Origin: Pseudolabrys taiwanensis
GTDB lineage: Bacteria; Pseudomonadota; Alphaproteobacteria; Rhizobiales; Xanthobacteraceae
Assembly: GCF_003367395.1 (NCBI RefSeq)
Contig: NZ_CP031417.1
Location: 5,109,501 to 5,173,500 of the forward strand
DNA: 64,000 nt
Reading direction: 5' to 3'
A program made the position numbers and the translations under genes. Below the pieces are notes generated by a model. That model was not told where the DNA came from and did no database searches. It saw nothing but the letters and a program-made list of their open reading frames with translations. Positions 63,825-64,000 of this stretch are shown piece by piece. Numbering within the stretch: the stretch's first letter is position 1; each line of letters begins with the position of its first letter.

Positions 63825-64000
63825 GATATTGCTCGATTAGAATATTGCGTGCGGCGGGTTAAGCGCCGATCTTGCCTACAAATGACGCAAAAGGAACCTG
63901 ACGGTGCGGGCTGCCATGCGCGCCTCTTGCAGCTGACCTCCGTTTCGCACCACGATACCGTTGCACAATCGCGCTCAAGCACGTATGGCGTGATCGAATG
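63825..64000. other. Right-end stretch with nothing recognised
   Basis: 176 bases after the cupredoxin-like gene up to the edge. It is more AT-rich at the start (TAAGATATTGCTCGATTAGAATATTGC). No ORF, RNA or repeat could be supported. It may hold the promoter or leader of a gene that begins outside. Confidence 0.5.

Overview
The window is chromosomal DNA of a GC-rich alphaproteobacterium. It is most likely a member of the Hyphomicrobiales (Rhizobiales) close to Bradyrhizobium, Rhodopseudomonas or Pseudolabrys. The signs are a CcrM-type GANTC methyltransferase, two orphan Bug/TctC-type solute receptors, a family-4-like uracil-DNA glycosylase of the Rhizobiales kind, and many dispersed palindromic repeats of the type common in that group. 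No rRNA, prophage, integrase, IS transposase or CRISPR array was found. Most genes are housekeeping, in short operons on both strands with many 1-11 nt overlaps.

Layout. 1-3.3 kb: truncated ccrM, divergent zinc metallopeptidase, moaB, and an SDR. 3.3-5.9 kb: a leftward run of four genes (small protein, MarR-GNAT fusion, 78-aa peptide, ATP-grasp ligase). It looks like a small graspetide-type RiPP locus behind a twin palindromic operator. 6-10.4 kb: glycosyltransferase, PA0069-type radical SAM enzyme, VOC protein, Bug receptor and rnhB. 10.5-16.1 kb: GT39 membrane glycosyltransferase, cytochrome bd oxidase, EamA transporter and uracil-DNA glycosylase. 16.1-24.6 kb: ETF-QO, TPR lipoprotein-like protein, ispE, polyprenyl synthase, GT2, DUF2007 and a TrmN6-like methylase. 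24.4-32.6 kb: S49 peptidase, glyQ, a DUF559 gene framed by inverted repeats, LemA, DUF2207 and glyS with an in-frame palindromic insertion. 32.6-38.9 kb: MgtC, ParB-like protein, DUF3096, ppdK, DUF305 and a chemoreceptor. 39-48.6 kb: SleB-type hydrolase, MFS transporter, AcuI-like reductase, secreted proteins, SGNH protein, thioesterase, DUF2339 and a tyrosine phosphatase. 48.6-58.8 kb: HD hydrolase, tag, ygfZ, dihydroorotase, a response regulator, Nudix, SRAP, GNAT, a GlcD-like oxidase, Sua5 and tRNA-Pro(CGG). 58.8-64 kb: NfeD/QmcA pair, a second Bug receptor, an IlvD/Edd dehydratase and a cupredoxin-like protein.

The best candidates for something new are: (1) the ATP-grasp/peptide pair at 3.36-4.61 kb with its regulator and operator at 5.9 kb; (2) the DUF559 gene whose long inverted-repeat arms supply its translation start region and its C-terminal tail, while gene-less palindromes with similar arms occur elsewhere in the window; (3) the 84-bp paired palindrome translated in frame inside glyS; and (4) two GANTC sites and a CtrA-like box in front of ccrM. 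All functions are read from sequence motifs alone; no database search was run.
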